In this document: positions 35,763-45,182 of the stretch, in pieces
Numbering within the stretch: position 1 is the stretch's first letter
How the letters are laid out: each line of letters opens with the position of its first letter
Source of the DNA: Croceifilum oryzae
Lineage (GTDB): Bacteria; Bacillota; Bacilli; Thermoactinomycetales; Thermoactinomycetaceae
Direction: 5' to 3'
Length of the DNA stretch: 64,000 bases
NCBI RefSeq assembly: GCF_030814315.1
Contig: NZ_JAUSUV010000012.1
Span: forward strand, 1-64,000
Translations under genes and position numbers: made by a program
The notes under the pieces: model-generated
The model's database searches: none
Seen by the model: the letters and a program-made list of their open reading frames with translations, nothing else
Told to the model about the DNA's origin: nothing

Positions 35763-37127
35763 TTGAAAGCAATTAAAGGAATCGCCATTGCTTCCATCTT
35801 AGCAATCGCAACAACAACCTATATTGGATTAATGCCCGGTGCTGAGGCAAAGAAAAAAGACGGGGACGAGATTCGAAATGTAATCGTCTTAATTGGCGAT
35901 GGTATGGGTCCTTCGTATATGACTGCTTATCGCTACTTCAAAGATGATCCGAAAACAAAGGTGAAAGAGTCTACTGCCTTTGACCCATATTTAGTCGGCA
36001 TGCAAACTACATATCCAGAAGACGAACATGAAAATATTACAGATTCTGCTTCGGCTGCAACTGCCATGTCAGCAGGTGTGAAAACATATAACAACGCAAT
36101 TGCAGTAGATAACGATCAATCGGAAGTGAAAACGGTATTAGAGGAGGCCAAAGAGAAGGGAAAATCGACTGGACTCGTAGCCACTTCCGAGATTACACAT
36201 GCAACGCCGGCTGCCTTTGGTGCTCATGATATCAGTCGAAAAAATATGGATGCCATCGCGGATGATTACTACAACGAACTCATTCAAGGAAAACATAAAG
36301 TAGATGTATTGCTAGGCGGAGGTCTTAACAACTTTGTACGTAAAGATCAAAACTTGGTAGAGAAGTTCAAAAAAGATGGGTACAGCTATGTAACAAATCG
36401 AGAAGATCTAACGAGAAATCAAAGTAAACAAGTACTTGGTTTATTTGCTCCCGGGGGATTGGATAAAAAGATTGACCGAAATACCAATACTCCTTCTCTC
36501 CAAGAAATGACGAAATCTGCTATTGATCGTCTTAATCAAAACGAAAAAGGCTTTTTTCTCATGGTAGAAGGAAGTCAAATTGACTGGGCTGGTCATGATA
36601 ATGACATCGTAGGCGCTATGAGTGAAATGCAAGATTTCGAAAAAGCATTTCAAGCTGCGATTGATTTTGCCAAAACAGACAAGCATACCTTAGTCGTGAC
36701 CACAGCAGATCATTCTACGGGTGGACTCTCGGTAGGAGCCAACGGCGAATACAACTTCCATCCTGAATCACTACGTGCAGCCAAAAAAACACCGGACTAT
36801 ATGGCCGCACAAATCGCATCGGGTAAGTCGGTAGAAGAAACATTGTCCACTTATATCGACCTTGACCTAACATCCTCTGAAATCCAATCTGTTAAGAAAG
36901 CTTCCAAGAATAAAAAGGCTGATGACATCGATCAAGCGATCGAAAAAATCTTCAATACTCGCTCCTACACAGGCTGGACGACAGATGGACATACCGGGGA
37001 AGAAGTTCCTGTATATGCCTTCGGACCTGGAAAAGAACGGTTTGCAGGCTTAAACGATAACACAAAACTGGCAGATGAGATCTTCGCCATCTTCGATGGG
37101 CAAAAAAGGAAGAAACAAAGTAAATAA
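35763..37127 (+). CDS. Secreted alkaline phosphatase
   Basis: 454 residues from a TTG start with AGAGGGGG 7 nt upstream; an upstream ATG in frame has no Shine-Dalgarno. Signal peptide MKAIKGIAIASILAIATTTY ends near AEA. The alkaline phosphatase signatures are present: NVIVLIGDGMGPSYM for the first metal site, the nucleophile Ser in NITDSASAATAMSAGVKTY, VEGSQIDWAGHDND, and the metal-ligand His in TADHSTGG and TGWTTDGHTGEEVPVYAFGP. It releases phosphate outside the cell. Control by PhoP is likely from the family, not shown. Confidence 0.95.
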   Translation: MKAIKGIAIASILAIATTTYIGLMPGAEAKKKDGDEIRNVIVLIGDGMGPSYMTAYRYFKDDPKTKVKESTAFDPYLVGMQTTYPEDEHENITDSASAATAMSAGVKTYNNAIAVDNDQSEVKTVLEEAKEKGKSTGLVATSEITHATPAAFGAHDISRKNMDAIADDYYNELIQGKHKVDVLLGGGLNNFVRKDQNLVEKFKKDGYSYVTNREDLTRNQSKQVLGLFAPGGLDKKIDRNTNTPSLQEMTKSAIDRLNQNEKGFFLMVEGSQIDWAGHDNDIVGAMSEMQDFEKAFQAAIDFAKTDKHTLVVTTADHSTGGLSVGANGEYNFHPESLRAAKKTPDYMAAQIASGKSVEETLSTYIDLDLTSSEIQSVKKASKNKKADDIDQAIEKIFNTRSYTGWTTDGHTGEEVPVYAFGPGKERFAGLNDNTKLADEIFAIFDGQKRKKQSK

Positions 37128-37140
37128 AGAACGTGGAAAT

Positions 37141-37182
37141 AAAAAAACAATCCCCGTCTCACATGGGAGGGGATTGTTTTTT
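37141..37182. terminator. Bidirectional terminator between alkaline phosphatase and potD
   Basis: AAAAAACAATCCCC pairs with GGGGATTGTTTTTT between two convergent genes. Confidence 0.88.
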
Positions 37183-38256
37183 CTACTTTCGATGCATCTT
37201 AAATTCTAGGAACAACTCATTATAGTGGGACAACATCTTCTTCCCAAGGTTTTTATATACCTCTAGCTTCTTTGTTAATTCTGGTGGAGGATAGAAGCGC
37301 ACATCTTGTGAAATTTCTTCAGAAAGCAACTTTAAAGCTTCGGCATTCGGGGTCGAATAGCCGACATACTCTGTATTCTTTGCTGCGTTTTCAGGATCGA
37401 GCATGAAGTTAATGAACTTGTGAGCACCCTCTACATTTTTAGCAGTTTTAGGGATCACCATATTATCGAACCAGAGATTGGAGCCTTCTTCAGGCACCAC
37501 GTATTCGAGATCTTCATTTTCCCCCATAATCTCCGAAGCATCTCCTGACCAAACAACACCAAGTGCTGCTTCTTCGTTCACAAGCAACATCTTAATCTCA
37601 TCACCCACAATGGCTTTAATGTTAGGCGTAAGCTTATCAAGCTTGGCTTTTGCCTCTTGCAGGTGTGACTCGTTCGTATCATTTAGTGAGTAGCGAAGGC
37701 TATTCAACGAGAAGCCCATCACTTCCCTAGCACCATCCGCTAGTAAAATTTGATTCTTAAAGTCTGGATTCCATAGATCATTCCAGCCCTTAATCTCTTT
37801 ATCCTTTAGCATCTTTTTGTTATAAACAATGCCCACCGTTCCCCAAAAGTACGGAATCGAGTATTTATTTTGCGGATCAAATGGAAGATCCAAAAAGTGA
37901 GGGTCGATGTGTTTCAAATTAGGGAGCTTCTTATGATCGATTGGCAATAGCAAATTTTCTTCTTTCATTTTGGCAATCGCATATTCAGAAGGTACCGCCA
38001 CATCAAATGTAGTACCGCCTTGCTCGATCTTTGTCATCATGGCTTCATTGGAATCAAACGTTTGATAAATTACTTTAATCCCGGTTTCTTCCTCAAATTT
38101 TTCAAGGAGCTCTTCATCGATATAATCGCCCCAATTGTAAACTGTTAACGTATTCTTCCCACCGTAACCCTCTGCTTGATTGAGATAGTAGGTTAAATAC
38201 ATAAGACCGAAGGCTATCAAGAAAATAACAGAAAAAGCACGTGTCAATCTCTTCAT
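37183..38256 (-). CDS. potD: Spermidine/putrescine-binding protein PotD
   Basis: 357 residues, extracytoplasmic polyamine-binding protein. The mature part starts NTLTVYNWGDYIDEELLEKFEEETG, the PotD signature, with YFWGTVGIVYNKK and WSGDASEIMGENEDLEYVVPEEGSNLWFDNMVIP later. The N-terminus has one hydrophobic helix (about 8-25) but no lipobox Cys, unusual for a Gram-positive binding protein, so it may be held by an uncleaved signal anchor. ATGA overlap with potC; last gene of potABCD. Confidence 0.93.
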   Translation of the reverse strand: MKRLTRAFSVIFLIAFGLMYLTYYLNQAEGYGGKNTLTVYNWGDYIDEELLEKFEEETGIKVIYQTFDSNEAMMTKIEQGGTTFDVAVPSEYAIAKMKEENLLLPIDHKKLPNLKHIDPHFLDLPFDPQNKYSIPYFWGTVGIVYNKKMLKDKEIKGWNDLWNPDFKNQILLADGAREVMGFSLNSLRYSLNDTNESHLQEAKAKLDKLTPNIKAIVGDEIKMLLVNEEAALGVVWSGDASEIMGENEDLEYVVPEEGSNLWFDNMVIPKTAKNVEGAHKFINFMLDPENAAKNTEYVGYSTPNAEALKLLSEEISQDVRFYPPPELTKKLEVYKNLGKKMLSHYNELFLEFKMHRK

Positions 38257-39068
38257 TTCCCAACCCCCATTCCTGCACCACGTTGGTTACGCTTCGCGAT
38301 GAAATAGTATCCAATCACCATGATCATGGTTGCAAAGAAAATAAGAGTCGATAGCGCATTAATCGAGAGTGAAATCCCTTGTCTCGCTCTAGAATAGATC
38401 TCCACAGACAAGGTGGAGAAACCATTTCCGGTAACAAAGAACGTAACCGCAAAATCATCCAACGAATAGGTTAACGCCATGAAAAATCCAGCAAAAATCC
38501 CCGGCGTAATAAACGGCAATATCACTTTGCTCAATATATCCCAGCGGCTCGCCCCTAAATCCCGAGCCGCATCAATCAACGTAGGACTCATTTCATTTAA
38601 CTTTGGCAAAACCATTAGCACAACGATCGGGACGCTAAATGCAATATGAGAAAGCAGAACCGATATAAACCCTAACTTCACTCCTACAATGGTAAAGAGG
38701 ATTAAGAATGACGCCCCAATCACCACATCCGAACTAACAATTAATACGTTATTCAAGGTAAGGAGAGCGTTTTGTGTCCGTAAATTCCGTACGTAATAGA
38801 TAGCTAAAGCACCACATATTCCAAGTATTGTCGAAAGAGCAGCTGATAGCAACGCAATTACGAGCGTGTTAAGAACAATGATTAAAAGCCTTGTGTCTTG
38901 CAAGACTTCTTTATAATGTTTCAAAGTAAAACCTTCAAAGTTGTACATCTTCTCTCCACTGCTAAAGGAGTACACCATTAGATAGAAAATCGGAGCATAG
39001 AGGATGACAAACACAATTGCTAAGTATAATTTAGGGCCCAAGCCATTCTTTTTCTTCATATTTGCCAC
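38253..39068 (-). CDS. potC: Spermidine/putrescine ABC transporter permease PotC
   Basis: 271 residues, six membrane helices. The EAA loop contact with the ATPase is in LIDAARDLGASRWDILSKVILPFITPGI. Typical PotC features include YAPIFYLMVYSFSSGE near the N-terminus. Overlaps potD by 4 nt and follows potB by 1 nt. Confidence 0.94.
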   Translation of the reverse strand: MANMKKKNGLGPKLYLAIVFVILYAPIFYLMVYSFSSGEKMYNFEGFTLKHYKEVLQDTRLLIIVLNTLVIALLSAALSTILGICGALAIYYVRNLRTQNALLTLNNVLIVSSDVVIGASFLILFTIVGVKLGFISVLLSHIAFSVPIVVLMVLPKLNEMSPTLIDAARDLGASRWDILSKVILPFITPGIFAGFFMALTYSLDDFAVTFFVTGNGFSTLSVEIYSRARQGISLSINALSTLIFFATMIMVIGYYFIAKRNQRGAGMGVGK

Positions 39069-39069
39069 C

Positions 39070-39861
39070 TCACTTCCGTTTTCTCGTCAACATCATAATG
39101 AAAGCCATCGCAATAATCAGGAACACCGCAATCGTCGCTCCCATTCCCCAATCTTGAGTGACGAGGAAATGTTGCTCAATAGCTGTGCCCAGTGTGATGA
39201 CTCTGTTCCCCGCTACCAATCGAGTAATCATAAACAAAGAGAGAGCAGGGATAAATACAGCTTGGCACCCTGACTTCACTCCATCTAGCGTTAACGGAAA
39301 AATGATTCGGCGAAAAGTAGTCCACTGTGAAGCTCCTAAGTCATTTGCCGCATCCAACAGGCTATGATTCATCTCTTCCAATGCATTGTAAATCGGCAAA
39401 ATCATAAACGGAATAAAAATATAGACTGAAACAAATAAGAAACTAAAATCCGTAAATAAGATCTGTTGTGTACCAATTCCTAAGCTCTCTAGTAATTTAT
39501 TCGTAGGACCATATGTTCCAAAAATCCCTAAAAAAGCGTATGCCTTCAACAATAGATTGATCCACGAAGGCAAAATAATGAGAAGTAGCCACAGTTGTTT
39601 ATGTTTTGTCTTTGTTAGCCAATAAGCAGTAGGATAAGCAATTAGTAACGAAATACCCGTAATCAACAACGCATACCAAAAAGAGCTTAATGTCATCTTT
39701 AAATAGACAGGAGTAAAGAATTTTTGATAATTCCCAAGCGTAAAATGTCCATCTACATTAAAAAAAGAGTAATATACAATCAGCAAGATGGGGGCAACCA
39801 CAAACAATAAAATCCACGTGAGATACGGAATGAGGTAAAGGTTTCTTGTTCTAATCTGCAT
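39070..39861 (-). CDS. potB: Spermidine/putrescine ABC transporter permease PotB
   Basis: 263 residues, six membrane helices, EAA loop [28 protein letters not shown]. The start at 39859-39861 lies inside the end of potA, with GTGAGGC upstream; the reading frame extends further upstream but only within potA. Pairs with PotC to form the channel. Confidence 0.93.
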   Translation of the reverse strand: MQIRTRNLYLIPYLTWILLFVVAPILLIVYYSFFNVDGHFTLGNYQKFFTPVYLKMTLSSFWYALLITGISLLIAYPTAYWLTKTKHKQLWLLLIILPSWINLLLKAYAFLGIFGTYGPTNKLLESLGIGTQQILFTDFSFLFVSVYIFIPFMILPIYNALEEMNHSLLDAANDLGASQWTTFRRIIFPLTLDGVKSGCQAVFIPALSLFMITRLVAGNRVITLGTAIEQHFLVTQDWGMGATIAVFLIIAMAFIMMLTRKRK

Positions 39862-40957
39862 GATTTGCCTCACTATACGCTTCGAGACGCTTATCAAACT
39901 CTTCTTCAGTCTCACCTAAGCGCATTACATGAATGGCTTCTGAATCAAAATACAAACCGATCTCTTCCCCAACTTTCGCCTTCTTCGTGCTATGAACTAA
40001 CCACTCATTTCCATCTTGGTCATAGCCACAGATTTCATAATGAACCCCACGGAACAACTGGGAATCAACTTTAATGCGAAGCTTTCCTTGATCAGGTGAA
40101 GTGATTTGTAAATCTTCAGGGCGAATCACAATCTCCACTTGCTCATTTGAATTAAATCCACCATCTACACAATCGAAGTTTTTGCCAGCACATTGAACTA
40201 GGTAATCTTCCTTCATCACGCCTGGCACAATATTCGACTCACCAATAAAATCAGCGACAAAGCGGTTAATGGGCTCATCATAGATATCTGTAGGCGTTCC
40301 ACTTTGTTGAATATTTCCTTCGTTTAAAACGAAAATCTCATCCGACATCGCTAGTGCCTCTTCTTGATCATGCGTTACAAAGACAAACGTAATCCCGAGA
40401 CGGCGTTGTAACTCTCGAAGCTCATATTGCATCTCCGTACGTAATTTTAAATCCAACGCTGACAGGGGTTCATCCAGCAAAATGACCTCTGGTTCATTCA
40501 CAATCGCACGTGCAATCGCCACACGTTGTCTCTGTCCGCCTGACATCTCTTTAATCTCACGATTTTCGTACCCAACCAAATTCACAAATCGAAGAGCCTC
40601 TAGCACTTTGCGATTGATCTCATCATTTTTACATCCCTTAATACGCAAACCAAAAGCTACATTTTCAAATACATTTAGATGCGGAAATAACGCATAGTCC
40701 TGAAATACCGTATTCACTTGCCTTTTATTTGCAGGCACATCATTAATCACTTTTCCATGAAAGTAAATCTTACCTTTAGTTGGTTCTGTAAACCCCGCAA
40801 TCAAACGTAAAATGGTTGTCTTTCCACAGCCAGAAGGTCCTAGTAGGGTGTAAAATCTCCCTCGTTCAATGGAAAAACTGACATCATTTAATACAGCAGG
40901 ATCTTGATCATATTGCTTCGTAACATTTTCAAAACGAATAATAGTCTGATCAGCCAT
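39851..40957 (-). CDS. potA: Spermidine/putrescine ABC transporter ATPase PotA
   Basis: 368 residues. Walker [17 protein letters not shown], signature [15 protein letters not shown], Walker [18 protein letters not shown]-loop [17 protein letters not shown], and a C-terminal TOBE-like regulatory domain ([12 protein letters not shown]). Powers polyamine import with PotBCD. It follows the XRE-cupin regulator by 26 bp on the same strand, so the regulator probably heads the operon. Confidence 0.95.
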   Translation of the reverse strand: MADQTIIRFENVTKQYDQDPAVLNDVSFSIERGRFYTLLGPSGCGKTTILRLIAGFTEPTKGKIYFHGKVINDVPANKRQVNTVFQDYALFPHLNVFENVAFGLRIKGCKNDEINRKVLEALRFVNLVGYENREIKEMSGGQRQRVAIARAIVNEPEVILLDEPLSALDLKLRTEMQYELRELQRRLGITFVFVTHDQEEALAMSDEIFVLNEGNIQQSGTPTDIYDEPINRFVADFIGESNIVPGVMKEDYLVQCAGKNFDCVDGGFNSNEQVEIVIRPEDLQITSPDQGKLRIKVDSQLFRGVHYEICGYDQDGNEWLVHSTKKAKVGEEIGLYFDSEAIHVMRLGETEEEFDKRLEAYSEANHAD

Positions 40958-40983
40958 TGTGACCTCCCCAAATAGGTTGCCTA

Positions 40984-41526
40984 TTACAAGTACGACTCTG
41001 TAGCAACCAAAATAACTTCCGATTCACCTTTATGGTGATTGATAATCTGATGTTCGTCTGATGCAGTATAGTAGATCGCCTCTCCCTCTTTGGCAATATA
41101 CTGCCTTTTACCAACTTGGACCATGATCTGCCCTCTAATCACAAAGGCAAACGTCTCCGCTAAAGAAGGCTCGAATTCTTTAAACTCTCCTATCTCTGCA
41201 AGACGAAGTAAGATCGGCTCCATTTCCTTCTCATTGGATTCTGGGACCAACCATTGAATCTGATATCCTCTCTCTTCGTCAATGAAGTTTGTCCAATCAT
41301 CCGATGTATAAACGACTTTCTGCTCTTGCCCATCCTCATCAAAAAATTCTTTCGGTGTACAGCCTAAAACTTCCAAGATCGCAAAAAAAGTTTCAATCGA
41401 AGGCGAGCTCAAATCACGCTCTAATTGGGAGATATAACCCTTAGACAAGTCCGTCCGCTCCCCTAACTCCTCCTGAGTCAGCCCCTTTTTCAATCGTAGA
41501 TTTTTGATTTTCTTGCCAATTTGCAT
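40984..41526 (-). CDS. XRE-cupin transcriptional regulator (PuuR-like)
   Basis: 180 residues. Helix-turn-helix at about 3-58 ([33 protein letters not shown]) and a C-terminal cupin sensor domain ([34 protein letters not shown]..., [18 protein letters not shown]). This family often controls polyamine genes, which fits its position just ahead of potABCD. The ATG at 41524-41526 has AAGG 7 nt upstream and is preferred to an ATG six codons earlier. Confidence 0.9.
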   Translation of the reverse strand: MQIGKKIKNLRLKKGLTQEELGERTDLSKGYISQLERDLSSPSIETFFAILEVLGCTPKEFFDEDGQEQKVVYTSDDWTNFIDEERGYQIQWLVPESNEKEMEPILLRLAEIGEFKEFEPSLAETFAFVIRGQIMVQVGKRQYIAKEGEAIYYTASDEHQIINHHKGESEVILVATESYL

Positions 41527-41716
41527 GGTATGACCTTCAATCATGTTTATTATAAGTAAACAAGTAGTGCAACAAGTTCATTATTACATAACACAAAGTT
41601 TAGTGTAACAGTTACATCTAGGTAATTCTAGTATGAATCAGTTTATTTTAATCTGGTAAATCAAGGGGTTATTGTACCTACTGTTCGATCTAGTTCATTC
41701 TATTTATAAGTAGTAC

Positions 41717-41888
41717 GTGGTCAAAATGTGGTCAAATAGGGCTAAAACGTGTGGTCAAATGGACATGTTAGCAAAAAAATGTGGTCAAGCAATAAAACGT
41801 CCCACAAATGTGGTCAAGAAAACATCATATATACCTTATGTATCAAGCGATTGAGCAGATTAGCATAAAATGTGGTCAAATTGGTCAG
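41717..41888 (+). repeat. Array of seven GTGGTCAA-type direct repeats
   Basis: Six copies of GTGGTCAA(A/G) begin at 41717, 41728, 41751, 41781, 41810 and 41872, with a weaker seventh (TTGGTCAG) at 41881. All face the same way, usually preceded by A-rich sequence (AAAATGTGGTCAAA). Start-to-start distances (11, 23, 30, 29, 62) are near multiples of a DNA helical turn, which suggests protein binding on one face. No gene covers the array. The same motif forms a perfect palindrome at 42377-42412. Confidence 0.85.
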
Positions 41889-41898
41889 GCCACTACTT

Positions 41899-41940
41899 AA
41901 AAAAACAAGGGTACTGTTTTTTCACAGCACCCTTGTTTTT
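41899..41940. terminator. Terminator after the 124-residue membrane protein gene
   Basis: AACAAGGGT-CTG pairs with CAG-ACCCTTGTT, flanked by A- and T-runs on both sides; it ends the minus-strand gene and may also act rightwards. Confidence 0.8.
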
Positions 41941-41949
41941 CATTTCTGG

Positions 41950-42324
41950 TTACTTAGATTTACCTATATATTTTAACAATTTAACAGGAGCAACGAATAT
42001 GAGAGCTAGTACAACTGGAATTAGATACGGTATTACGGATGGAAAAGAAAAGTGAGTTTCATAGCTTAAAATGAGAGTATAAAAACAGATGGCTACGATA
42101 GTCATGCCAAAAACATCTCTAACATACTTCCTATCGTTGTGATGTTTTTGCAATAGCTTGATACTCCATACACCAAAAACAACTACCCAAGCCCACTGCA
42201 AGATCATAAATAAGTTAAAATAATCCTTGCCTACAACAAATTCCATAAAGAGCGGGTCCATGATACCACCCCATAGCAAAACCACTGGTACAAAACGAGA
42301 TAACTCACTCCAGCTTGGATACAT
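41950..42324 (-). CDS. Hypothetical membrane protein, 124 residues
   Basis: No family recognised. About four hydrophobic helices: FVPVVLLWGGIMDPLFMEFVV, FMILQWAWVVVFGVWSI, DVFGMTIVAICFYTLIL and VIPYLIPVVLALIFVAPV, with a basic loop (LLQKHHNDRKYVRD). Shine-Dalgarno GGGGGAG stands ahead of the ATG. It lies 180 bp downstream of a gene for a small secreted protein and is flanked by TGTGGTCA repeats on both sides, so a toxin/immunity-like pair is conceivable but unproven. Confidence 0.6.
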   Translation of the reverse strand: MYPSWSELSRFVPVVLLWGGIMDPLFMEFVVGKDYFNLFMILQWAWVVVFGVWSIKLLQKHHNDRKYVRDVFGMTIVAICFYTLILSYETHFSFPSVIPYLIPVVLALIFVAPVKLLKYIGKSK

Positions 42325-42376
42325 AAGCTCCCCCTGATTCGTGTGATCATTCCACCTTTATACTATATACCCGAAA

Positions 42377-42412
42377 CTATGACCACAATAACCGTGGTTA
42401 TTGTGGTCATAG
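42377..42412. repeat. 36-bp perfect palindrome carrying the TGTGGTCA motif
   Basis: Left arm CTATGACCACAATAACC (42377-42393), centre GT, right arm GGTTATTGTGGTCATAG (42396-42412): 17 complementary pairs. Each arm contains TGTGGTCA, the core of the array at 41717-41888. It lies about 50 bp upstream of the 124-residue membrane protein gene, where an operator or a cruciform-forming site would control it. Confidence 0.88.
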
Positions 42413-42504
42413 CATGCTTTATCTCTTTAATACTACGTTGAGCTGATTTATACGGCATACCTGTACTACTATCTTCCAGCCATGTAAAGGCTTTACGTAT
42501 CGTG

Positions 42505-42888
42505 CTATGCTACAGACCCGATAAGTTTAACCAAAGTCAAAGCATCTACATAAGGAAGACCGAGTTTTATAAAGAAAGAAGTAATTTCCTTTTCTCCTAG
42601 CACATCTGCTTTTTCAAAGAAGTCCGCTATTTCATCTGAGTTACTTCTGACGACTTTTCCTGCTTTTGATGATAACTTTTCTAGCACTCCATCTAGGTAT
42701 TTTCCTCCATTACGAAATGCATATGCAATTATCTTGGCTTTCGATCTGTCAATCTTTAAGTTGTACTGAACAACTTCACCAAGTTTATTTTGTTGAACAT
42801 TAGAAGCTTCGAATTCCGATGCTAGGGCTTGTGAACTTGCACCTATTATTGATGTTGCCAATATTGCTGATAAAAGTATTTTTCTCAT
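42505..42888 (-). CDS. Small secreted protein of unknown function, 127 residues
   Basis: Signal peptide MRKILLSAILATSIIGASSQ ending near ALA-SEF, so exported. The mature part (about 103 residues) has no Cys; it is helical and amphipathic, with VQYNLKIDRSKAKIIAYAFRNGGKYLDGVLEKLSS and a hydrophobic C-terminus (LGLPYVDALTLVKLIGSVA). No family recognised. GTAAAGGAGCAC precedes the ATG. Size and makeup resemble small secreted toxins or bacteriocin-like proteins of Bacillales; that is inference. Confidence 0.65.
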   Translation of the reverse strand: MRKILLSAILATSIIGASSQALASEFEASNVQQNKLGEVVQYNLKIDRSKAKIIAYAFRNGGKYLDGVLEKLSSKAGKVVRSNSDEIADFFEKADVLGEKEITSFFIKLGLPYVDALTLVKLIGSVA

Positions 42889-43009
42889 AACAATTGTGCT
42901 CCTTTACTTCTCATAATTTAAGTACACAAAAAAACTATGCAGAACTTCTTAGATAGTTAGATTCTGATACTTACATCTCTAACACCCCCCTTCTTCTCTT
43001 CATCTTGCT

Positions 43010-43276
43010 TTACAAATGTGCTTCCCTTAGCCTCTTCCAAAACTCATAAGCTTCGCTTTCTTCCTTAATCACTCTAAAGATATCTATAATTTGAAGCAGA
43101 TTCATTCTTCTCATTGGAAGATAACGGATAGTACATTTTGCATAATGCTTAATTATGTCCCCTTCAATCTTTATCCCTATCTTCTGTTCTAATATCCTCA
43201 CACTAGAGCTGCGATATAGCTCGTACAAAAATAATTCAATGTCTAACTTAGAACCTGTCACTTCTAATTCCACCAT
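43010..43276 (-). CDS. Hypothetical protein, 88 residues
   Basis: No signal peptide or membrane helix. The start MVELEVTGSKLDIELFLYELYRS resembles small DUF3970-like proteins of Bacillus in which a short beta strand is followed by a helix, but the match is weak. A good AAAGGAAATG-type ribosome-binding site precedes the ATG. Role unknown; its partner on the left is the small secreted protein, 120 bp away. Confidence 0.5.
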   Translation of the reverse strand: MVELEVTGSKLDIELFLYELYRSSSVRILEQKIGIKIEGDIIKHYAKCTIRYLPMRRMNLLQIIDIFRVIKEESEAYEFWKRLREAHL

Positions 43277-43830
43277 GTCATCATTTCCTTTTGATTAGAG
43301 TAGATATTCAATCATAAGATGCAATTTTTTATACCTATTAAGTTGTAGCAAACCTATGGATTATGTATTTTTGATTAATTTGAAAATCACTTATGTCAGC
43401 ATCAATGAGTGCCCCATACAAATGTCTGCTTGGGATAATTGATATACACGAAAGCATAAGTTTCAATCTAGTTAGATAATACTAAAAAGAATAATTAATC
43501 GTCTATAGTTCTATAAATAGTTGGCGCGACAAGCGTTCGACAAAAAATATAGCGCGATTTAGAGGAAAATCTTAATCAAACATTGTAGATTACAGCTCAT
43601 ATCATAAATATTTTATTTTCAGAAATTAAAATGTTAACTACGAGTCCATGTTTTCAACAAAATGCGACAAATATATACCTATTTAATGATGTAAAGTCGT
43701 TGGTTTATGGGATTGTAAGTTGGCTTCATTATTAAATTTTTATTTATACATAATTATTGAATTATTATGCGTGATATTTTATATTATTTATATAGTATTT
43801 TAAAAATTCAATTTGAAGGGAGCTCATGTC
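43277..43830. other. 550-bp AT-rich gene-free region upstream of the RRNPP regulator
   Basis: Very AT-rich, especially 43600-43812, with no credible open reading frame. It should hold the promoters of the divergent 88-residue gene and the quorum-sensing regulator. I see no clear operator, although several A/T tracts suggest curved DNA. Confidence 0.5.
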
Positions 43831-45177
43831 TTGAAGATATATAGAATAGATCCTAAGTTAGATAAGCTTATACAATCTAATCTAAAAGAAATTGGTATGC
43901 TAATCCGCAAATTACGAAACGAAAAGGGTTTGCGATTAATTGATTTAGGAGATCTGCAGGCATCAACATCCACTATCAGTAATTTAGAGCGTAGTAAAGG
44001 GAATCATAAATCGGAAACAGCAGTCCACCTTTTTGATAAGCTTGGTGTGTCAGCAGAAGACATCCCAACGATCTTAGAACGAGAAAGAGCTAGTATCTAC
44101 CTAATTGACTTTCAATTACAGTCAACGGAAGCGTTTTTAAGACTTGGTCAGACAGAGAAAGCTCTACATGAACTAGAGCAAATTGAAATATATGATTTTC
44201 ACTATCTTGCCCCTAAGTATTACTATTTCAACGGTAGGTGTATGAAGAGCAAGAAACAATGGGATCAAGCAGAAAAGTTTTTTCGCCATGCCATTGATTT
44301 GTTAGTTGATGCTACCAATAAGGAAGATAACATTGAAGCAGCATGTTATCTAGAGCTTGCATACAGCAAACATCATAATAATGAGCTGGCCGAGGCACTC
44401 GACCTAACAAAGAAAGGGATCTCTGCTTTTGTTTCTGGAGGTGATAGACAACATAATTTTCATAGCTTACTATTAAATCAGTCGATACTTTGCAGCAAGC
44501 TGAACCTCTATCCAGAAGGTATTTTAGCTTTAAACCAGCTGGAGACCTTCCTAGACCTTATAAAAGACTCCACTACCATTCTAAAATACTATTGGTTAAA
44601 GGCAGAATATGCGAAGGAATATGGAGATTCAAAAGAAGCTTTGCGATTTGCCCAAAAGGGACTTGAGTTAGCTGGAATGAGTGAGTCATTTAGTATGTTT
44701 ATGGAGTTCTGGCTTTGGATAGGTGACTGTCTCGCATCACTTGGTAAATTTAGCGAAGCAGAAGTTCGTTTTAAGAAAGCACTTGAATTTGAACATAGCA
44801 TGATCGAAACCAGAACTCTAATCTCTGTTAATCTACGTATCGGCACCCTGTACCTAAAGGAAGAAATGTGGGATAAAGCAGAACCATTTGCTACTACAGC
44901 CAGAGAACTATCTATCACGCAAAATGATGCACCTAATCTATTTGTTGCACTATTGTTATCTGGTGATATTGAAATCGGCTTAGGTAATCATTCTAGTGCT
45001 GTTAAATACTATGAACAGGCACAGGTAATTGCCCATCGATACCATTACATCGAGCTTGAGATACAAGCATGGACTCAACTGGCTAAATGTTGGGAACCTG
45101 TCAATCTAGAGCAGTTCCAATATTGCGCAGGCCAAGCTTTTAAATTACAGAATTCTACGATTTTAAAAGGGGATTGA
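43831..45177 (+). CDS. RRNPP-type peptide-responsive regulator (HTH plus TPR)
   Basis: 448 residues from a TTG start with AAGGGAG 8 nt upstream; the frame runs 6 codons further without support. An XRE-type helix-turn-helix lies at about 15-75 (IGMLIRKLRNEKGLRLIDLGDLQAS...STISNLERSKG), followed by a helical region of about eight TPR-like repeats (ALHELEQIEIYDFHYLAPKYYYFNGRCMKS, ALRFAQKGLELAG, AEVRFKKALEFEH, AVKYYEQAQVIAH). This is the layout of PlcR/NprR/PrgX regulators that bind imported oligopeptides. A 49-residue exported propeptide is encoded 5 bp downstream, as in NprR-NprX. Probable targets are the neighbouring peptide and bacteriocin genes, by position only. Confidence 0.85.
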   Translation: MKIYRIDPKLDKLIQSNLKEIGMLIRKLRNEKGLRLIDLGDLQASTSTISNLERSKGNHKSETAVHLFDKLGVSAEDIPTILERERASIYLIDFQLQSTEAFLRLGQTEKALHELEQIEIYDFHYLAPKYYYFNGRCMKSKKQWDQAEKFFRHAIDLLVDATNKEDNIEAACYLELAYSKHHNNELAEALDLTKKGISAFVSGGDRQHNFHSLLLNQSILCSKLNLYPEGILALNQLETFLDLIKDSTTILKYYWLKAEYAKEYGDSKEALRFAQKGLELAGMSESFSMFMEFWLWIGDCLASLGKFSEAEVRFKKALEFEHSMIETRTLISVNLRIGTLYLKEEMWDKAEPFATTARELSITQNDAPNLFVALLLSGDIEIGLGNHSSAVKYYEQAQVIAHRYHYIELEIQAWTQLAKCWEPVNLEQFQYCAGQAFKLQNSTILKGD

Positions 45178-45182
45178 TCACT

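Noticed and set aside
41717-41888. CRISPR array
   Set aside because: Repeats are only about 9 bp, spacings are irregular (11-62 bp) and no cas genes are present.
43831-45177. Arbitrium (AimR-AimP) regulator of the nearby prophage
   Set aside because: The HTH-TPR build is similar, but the gene lies 6 kb from the prophage beside bacteriocin genes and the propeptide does not carry the usual SAIRGA-like hexapeptide end.
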